This document shows, piece after piece, positions 6,393 to 9,278 of a DNA stretch of 9,278 nucleotides (position 1 is the first letter of the stretch; every line of letters begins with the position of its first letter). The stretch spans positions 1 through 9,278 of the forward strand of contig USEC01000054.1 in assembly GCA_900553595.1 (NCBI GenBank), written 5' to 3'. The stretch is from an uncultured Prevotella sp. Its GTDB lineage: Bacteria > Bacteroidota > Bacteroidia > Bacteroidales > Bacteroidaceae. A program made the translations under genes and the position numbers. The notes beneath the pieces were generated by a model. The model saw only the letters and a program-made list of their open reading frames with translations, was not told where the DNA came from and ran no database searches.

Positions 6393-7739
6393 TCAGATTC
6401 CGGTGTAGTTGTGCGGTGTTATTGCCATGAGTTCGGCCTTGACGCTGTCGCTGACATTGAGTGTCTGTATGAATTCGTGGATTGTTTCCTCTGTCATGTG
6501 CTTGTTGGTGCGTGTGAGTGCTTTAAGTGCCTCGTACGGGTGCGGATAGGCTTCGCGGCGCAGTATGGTCTGTATGGCTTCTGCCACCACTGCCCATGTG
6601 TTGTCGAGGTCGGCTGCCAGCTTCTCTTCGTTGAGTATAAGCTTGCGCAATCCTTTGAGTGTGCTCTGCATTGCAATCATTCCGTGACCGAGAGGCACGC
6701 CTATGTTACGGAGTACAGTAGAGTCGGTAAGGTCGCGTTGCAGGCGGCTTACGGGCAGCTTCTGTGCGAGGAACTGCAACACTGCGTTGGCTATGCCGAG
6801 GTTGCCTTCGCTGTTTTCGAAGTCGATGGGGTTCACCTTGTGCGGCATTGCGCTTGAACCTACTTCGCCTGCCTTGATTTTCTGCTTGAAGTATTCCATT
6901 GAGATGTACATCCAGAAGTCGCGGTCGAGGTCGATGATGATGGTGTTTATGCGGCGGATGGCATCGAAGACACCTCCCAGACAGTCGTAGTTGCTTATCT
7001 GTGTGGTGTACTGTTCGCGCTCAAGTCCGAGTTTTTCGCTTACGAAACGGTTGCCGAAGGCTTTCCAGTCGTATTCGGGATATGCCACATGATGTGCGTT
7101 GTAGTTGCCGGTTGCTCCGCCGAACTTGGCTGTGAGCTTGCATGTCTTGAGCTGGTTGAGCTGTTCGGTGAGGCGATAAACGAACACCATCACTTCCTTG
7201 CCGAGGCGTGTTGGCGATGCGGGCTGTCCGTGTGTCTTGGCGAGCATCGGCACGTCCTTCCATTCGTCGGCATACTGTTGCAGCTGTGCTATGAGTTCTT
7301 CCACGAGCGGATAGTACACTTCTGTGAGTGCGTCCTTGATGGAGAGCGGCACGCTTGTGTTGTTGATGTCCTGCGATGTGAGTCCGAAGTGTATGAATTC
7401 CTTGTATTGCTCGAGTCCGCCTATCTTGTCGAATTCTTCCTTTATGAAGTATTCCACGGCTTTGACATCGTGGTTTGTCACCTTTTCAATGTCTTTCACG
7501 CGCTGTGCGTCTTCCTCGTTGAAGTTGCGGTAAATGTCGCGTAATGTGTCGAAGAGGTCGTGACTGAACGATGCCAGCTGCGGCAACGGCAGTTCGCACA
7601 AAGTGATGAAATACTCAATTTCCACGCGCACTCTGTATTTTATGAGTGCATATTCAGAGAAATAGTTTGCCAATGGTTCGGTTTTGCCTCTGTAACGTCC
7701 GTCAATGGGCGATATGGCGGTCAGCAAATCAAGTGTCAT
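6393..7739 (-). CDS. purB: adenylosuccinate lyase
   Basis: This 448-residue member of the fumarase/aspartase superfamily catalyses two steps of purine synthesis: SAICAR to AICAR plus fumarate, and adenylosuccinate to AMP plus fumarate. Visible landmarks are the N-terminal LTAISPIDGRY, TSQDINNT at 121-128, the catalytic histidine H170 in KTHGQPASPT, and the superfamily signature GSSAMPHKVNPIDFEN at 294-309 with the catalytic serine in the flexible loop. Length is close to the E. coli enzyme, and the C-terminal helical region is complete. The ATG at 7739 was preferred: the in-frame TTG at 7766 lies inside the promoter, and MTLDLLTAISPIDGRY is the usual start. It is the first gene of the leftward series with rluB and asnS. 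Confidence 0.96.
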   Translation of the reverse strand: MTLDLLTAISPIDGRYRGKTEPLANYFSEYALIKYRVRVEIEYFITLCELPLPQLASFSHDLFDTLRDIYRNFNEEDAQRVKDIEKVTNHDVKAVEYFIKEEFDKIGGLEQYKEFIHFGLTSQDINNTSVPLSIKDALTEVYYPLVEELIAQLQQYADEWKDVPMLAKTHGQPASPTRLGKEVMVFVYRLTEQLNQLKTCKLTAKFGGATGNYNAHHVAYPEYDWKAFGNRFVSEKLGLEREQYTTQISNYDCLGGVFDAIRRINTIIIDLDRDFWMYISMEYFKQKIKAGEVGSSAMPHKVNPIDFENSEGNLGIANAVLQFLAQKLPVSRLQRDLTDSTVLRNIGVPLGHGMIAMQSTLKGLRKLILNEEKLAADLDNTWAVVAEAIQTILRREAYPHPYEALKALTRTNKHMTEETIHEFIQTLNVSDSVKAELMAITPHNYTGI

Positions 7740-7763
7740 ATATAAAGTCTTTATATTTTGCTG

Positions 7764-7798
7764 CAAAATTACTAATTTAATTCCATACTATAAACAAA
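7764..7798 (-). promoter_or_regulatory. Bacteroides-type promoter for purB
   Basis: Read leftward, TAATTTTG (7771-7764) is an exact TAnnTTTG element and TTTG (7798-7795) a candidate -33 box, with a 23-bp gap, slightly longer than the usual 19-21. Transcription would start near 7757, about 18 nt before the purB ATG. It sits immediately downstream of the compound hairpin that ends at 7801. Confidence 0.55.
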
Positions 7799-7800
7799 GA

Positions 7801-7873
7801 ACAGGAAAACTTCGCCAAATGTGACCCTTGTTGTCACATCTTTTTATTTTTGGCTAAGTTTTCCTGTTTTTTT
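7801..7873. terminator. large compound hairpin with flanking A and T runs
   Basis: Three nested stems: outer ACAGGAAAACTT (7801-7812) with AAGTTTTCCTGT (7856-7867); middle GCCAAA (7814-7819) with TTTGGC (7849-7854); inner TGTGAC (7820-7825) with GTCACA (7833-7838), loop CCTTGTT and a T-rich bulge at 7839-7848. Seven T (7867-7873) follow on the plus strand. Leftward, the stem is preceded by A7 and followed by TTCTTTGTTT. It most likely stops leftward transcription from the 7872-8481 region before the purB promoter. Confidence 0.6.
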
Positions 7874-8081
7874 ATGCCTTTTCGGAAGCGTTGTTCAGGC
7901 GTAGTCCGCTGTCTGTGATTGTGATAAGGTAGTGCGGAAACAAAAACATTTGCTGGATATTCAAGTTCCACAATACAAACAAACTCTTCTTATAATGGCT
8001 ATTTAAATTCATTTGGTAACGCTTATGCTTACGGTTCTGGAGGATATGCCTAAGGTAGTTACAATGGGAAATCTCAAGCAT
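7872..8081 (-). pseudogene. unidentified C-terminal coding remnant
   Basis: A leftward frame with TAA at 7874-7872 ends ITDSGLRLNNASEKA just before the compound hairpin, the usual layout for a gene end and its terminator. The last 20 or so codons use the C/G/A-ending codons seen in the housekeeping genes here, while the earlier part (about 7950-8081) is AT-rich and not protein-like. A nested frame in the same direction (ending LAKNKKM) also reads well, so the true frame is unsure. No family recognised. The rest of 7767-8103 shows no other gene. Confidence 0.25.
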
Positions 8082-8103
8082 AGGTCATGAACTATATACT
8101 TCA

Positions 8104-8481
8104 TCACTTCACCATAACACGTTTAATTGTGCCATCGCTATACTTCACGATGTTCAAACCCTTTGCCTGACCATTCAGCAACTGGCCGTTAATGCCATAG
8201 CGTGCCACATCCTTCGCAGCGTCAGATGTGGTAGCAGAGTCTATGCCAGTCTGAGTGCCAATCTCTTTTATCACTTGGAAATAACGCCAATAGTCGGCAT
8301 TCTCATATTTTTCAATGCAGCCTTGTGGCACATAAAGCGTGGCAACTGACACAGTTTCTGTATCGAATGTGGTTTCCTCTATCTGAGCAGGAACCTTCAT
8401 TTCTGCAGTTACAGAGATAAGACTGCTGCAGCCTGCAAATGCGGAACCACCAATTTCTGTCAGAATTTTTCGGAAAAACAC
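8104..8481 (-). pseudogene. C-terminal remnant of a BspA-like leucine-rich-repeat surface protein
   Basis: This frame encodes 125 residues from a GTG at 8481. Residues 8-20 (TEIGGSAFAGCSS) are the second half of a BspA-type leucine-rich repeat, normally one of many. Residues about 25-74 form a final irregular repeat with TLYVPQGCIEKYENADYWRYFQVIKEI, the usual capping segment of these proteins (LYVP, then W-x-x-F). The C-terminus (93-125) has YGINGQ followed by GLNIVKYSDGTIKRVMVK, a short tail common on Prevotella and Bacteroides secreted proteins and probably linked to sorting or maturation. A complete member would have a signal peptide and several repeats. Here the match ends abruptly at about 8470, and the frame upstream reaches a stop with no repeat or signal sequence, so the 5' end has been lost. 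No promoter is visible, and expression is unlikely. Confidence 0.72.
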
Positions 8482-8610
8482 AGAAGTAAGGCAGGTATAA
8501 CGGATGTATCTGTTATTAGTTGATTATCAGTGTTATACGCTCTAAACGGTAGAAAAGTGACCGTGTGGATTCTATATAGATACGAAATGGCTAAAATTTA
8601 ACGTATTTAA
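8482..8610. other. noncoding junction between two truncated divergent genes
   Basis: About 130 bp with stops in all frames lies between the broken BspA-like gene and the broken DUF6602-type gene. It contains an inverted repeat GTATAAC (8495-8501) and GTTATAC (8532-8538), an imperfect palindrome at 8497-8516 and the perfect palindrome TCTATATAGA (8571-8580). No promoter consensus, tRNA or insertion-sequence end was recognised. It may be a recombination or excision scar. Confidence 0.45.
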
Positions 8611-8611
8611 C

Positions 8612-8628
8612 TTTTGATTACATCAAAA
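8612..8628. repeat. palindrome TTTTGAT-N3-ATCAAAA
   Basis: Perfect 7-bp arms with a TAC spacer sit exactly where the DUF6602-type reading frame becomes recognisable, just after the TAA at 8608-8610. It may be a protein-binding site or recombination site; no function can be assigned. Confidence 0.35.
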
Positions 8629-9278
8629 AATAGTGTGAGTACACAATGTGATATAGTAATGTACGACAAAGATACAATACCATTAATAGATAATGGTATT
8701 GCACATTTTTATCCGGTCGAGATTGTGAAAGGAATTGGTGAAGTAAAGTCAACACTTAATAAGGTTGAATTTACGAAAGCGTTAGTTAAGCTTGCAAGAA
8801 ACAAATTGTTATACCAAGAACGCAAGGGAAGATTGAAGTCGGAAGAGAGGAGATTTAGTGAAAATAGTGAAATCTTTTCGTTTTTAGTATGTAATAAATT
8901 ATCGTTTGATATAACTAAAATTGATTTTGATGAAGTGTATAATGAAATATCTGATGTTAAGTGTAGGCACAATGTGGTTTTGAGTCTACAGGATGGAATT
9001 TTGACATATACCTTGAATTTTTCAGAACTTCCAACTAAACAGAAGGAACATTTTATTAATATGGGGGGAGATATTAAAGCGAATCCTGTTATATGGAATT
9101 ATCCTCATCATACAGAAGAAGATGAATTTTATAAATGTTGCAATAATTTTATAAAAATAAATTATGATGATAAATATAAGCATATAATACATTTCCTAAT
9201 TATTATTAAAGCTCTCTTGGAGGAGGGGTATGAATATGATTTCGATTTTGTAGAGTATTTAACTAATGATAAAGTAAA
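8614..9278 (+). pseudogene. DUF6602-type, D...ExK nuclease-like protein; 5' truncated and running off the window
   Basis: The frame is open from TTG 8614 (previous in-frame stop 8608-8610) to the window end, 221 codons. Near its start it reads VSTQCDIVMYD, then a hydrophobic stretch, FYPVEIVKGIGEVKSTLNK. This matches the core of DUF6602 proteins. D13 and E43-x-K45 are spaced as in PD-(D/E)xK nuclease folds, so a nuclease-like domain is inferred. Family members normally carry roughly 80 or more residues before this point; none could be found in any frame upstream, so the gene looks truncated. An ATG at 8659 exists but would remove the conserved QCD. The remainder (to LTNDKVK) is rich in Lys, Asn, Ile and acidic residues and is not recognised. 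G+C is far lower than in the housekeeping genes (about a third or less by eye), which suggests recent acquisition. No promoter was identified. Confidence 0.6.
8675..8701. repeat. perfect 11-bp inverted repeat inside the DUF6602-type frame
   Basis: CAATACCATTA (8675-8685) and TAATGGTATTG (8691-8701) are perfect inverted copies with a 5-nt spacer, followed by CACATTTTTA. The sequence lies within codons for DTIPLIDNGIA, so it may be chance. The stem followed by a T-run looks terminator-like. Confidence 0.5.

Noticed and set aside
7820..7838. CRP/FNR-like site TGTGA...TCACA
   Set aside because: The half-sites are separated by 9 bp rather than the 6 of the CRP consensus, and the sequence is better explained as the inner stem of the compound hairpin.
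7928..8053. Rightward open frame ending in a Gly/Tyr/Ser-rich tail (GNAYAYGSGGYA)
   Set aside because: Only 41 codons, no ATG, and it overlaps the leftward remnant. The tail is curious but unsupported.
1..9278. CRISPR arrays, tRNA or rRNA genes, complete insertion sequences
   Set aside because: No regularly spaced repeats, cloverleaf or rRNA-like sequence, or transposase was found. The only tandem repeat is the one inside rluB.

Overview
The window reads as chromosomal DNA of a member of the Bacteroidales, most likely Prevotella or a close relative. Three things point there. Two promoters match the Bacteroides-type consensus (TTTG, then TAnnTTTG) and there are no clear Shine-Dalgarno sites. 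The pseudouridine synthase has a long Q/G/R/Y-rich N-terminal extension. There is also a remnant of a BspA-type leucine-rich surface protein with the GLNIVKYSDGTIKRVMVK-like tail common in Prevotella. The genus is inference.

Layout. (1) 1-308: left edge, with a possible start of a leftward gene, then the regulatory region of the next operon (palindrome plus a near-perfect promoter). (2) 309-3163, rightward: an ADP-ribose-themed cluster. It holds a NrtR-type regulator (intact Nudix domain plus winged helix), an ADP-ribosylglycohydrolase, and a von Willebrand A protein fused to a macro-like A1S_2505-type domain. The last gene is split by a frameshift near 2141-2156. A strong bidirectional terminator at 3184-3232 closes it. 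(3) 7739 down to 3264, leftward: housekeeping genes purB, rluB-family pseudouridine synthase and asnS, in transcription order, apparently from one promoter just upstream of purB. (4) 7767-8613: a degraded stretch with a large compound hairpin, an unidentified C-terminal remnant and the C-terminal end of a BspA-like gene. (5) 8614-9278, rightward: a very AT-rich gene of the DUF6602 type with a D...ExK nuclease-like signature. It lacks its N-terminal part and runs off the window.

How the genes fit together. Region 2 brings together ADP-ribose sensing or hydrolysis (Nudix-wHTH), removal of ADP-ribose from a target (ARH/DraG fold) and a protein joining a metal-ion-dependent adhesion-type VWA module to a putative ADP-ribose-binding module. 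This suggests an NAD/ADP-ribose signalling or repair cassette under control of its own first gene. It is the best candidate here for something not fully described, although the frameshift means the VWA arm may be dead in this strain. Regions 4-5 look like the edge of a genomic island: two genes pointing away from each other have both lost their N-terminal ends towards the same approximately 130-bp segment, and base composition drops sharply there.
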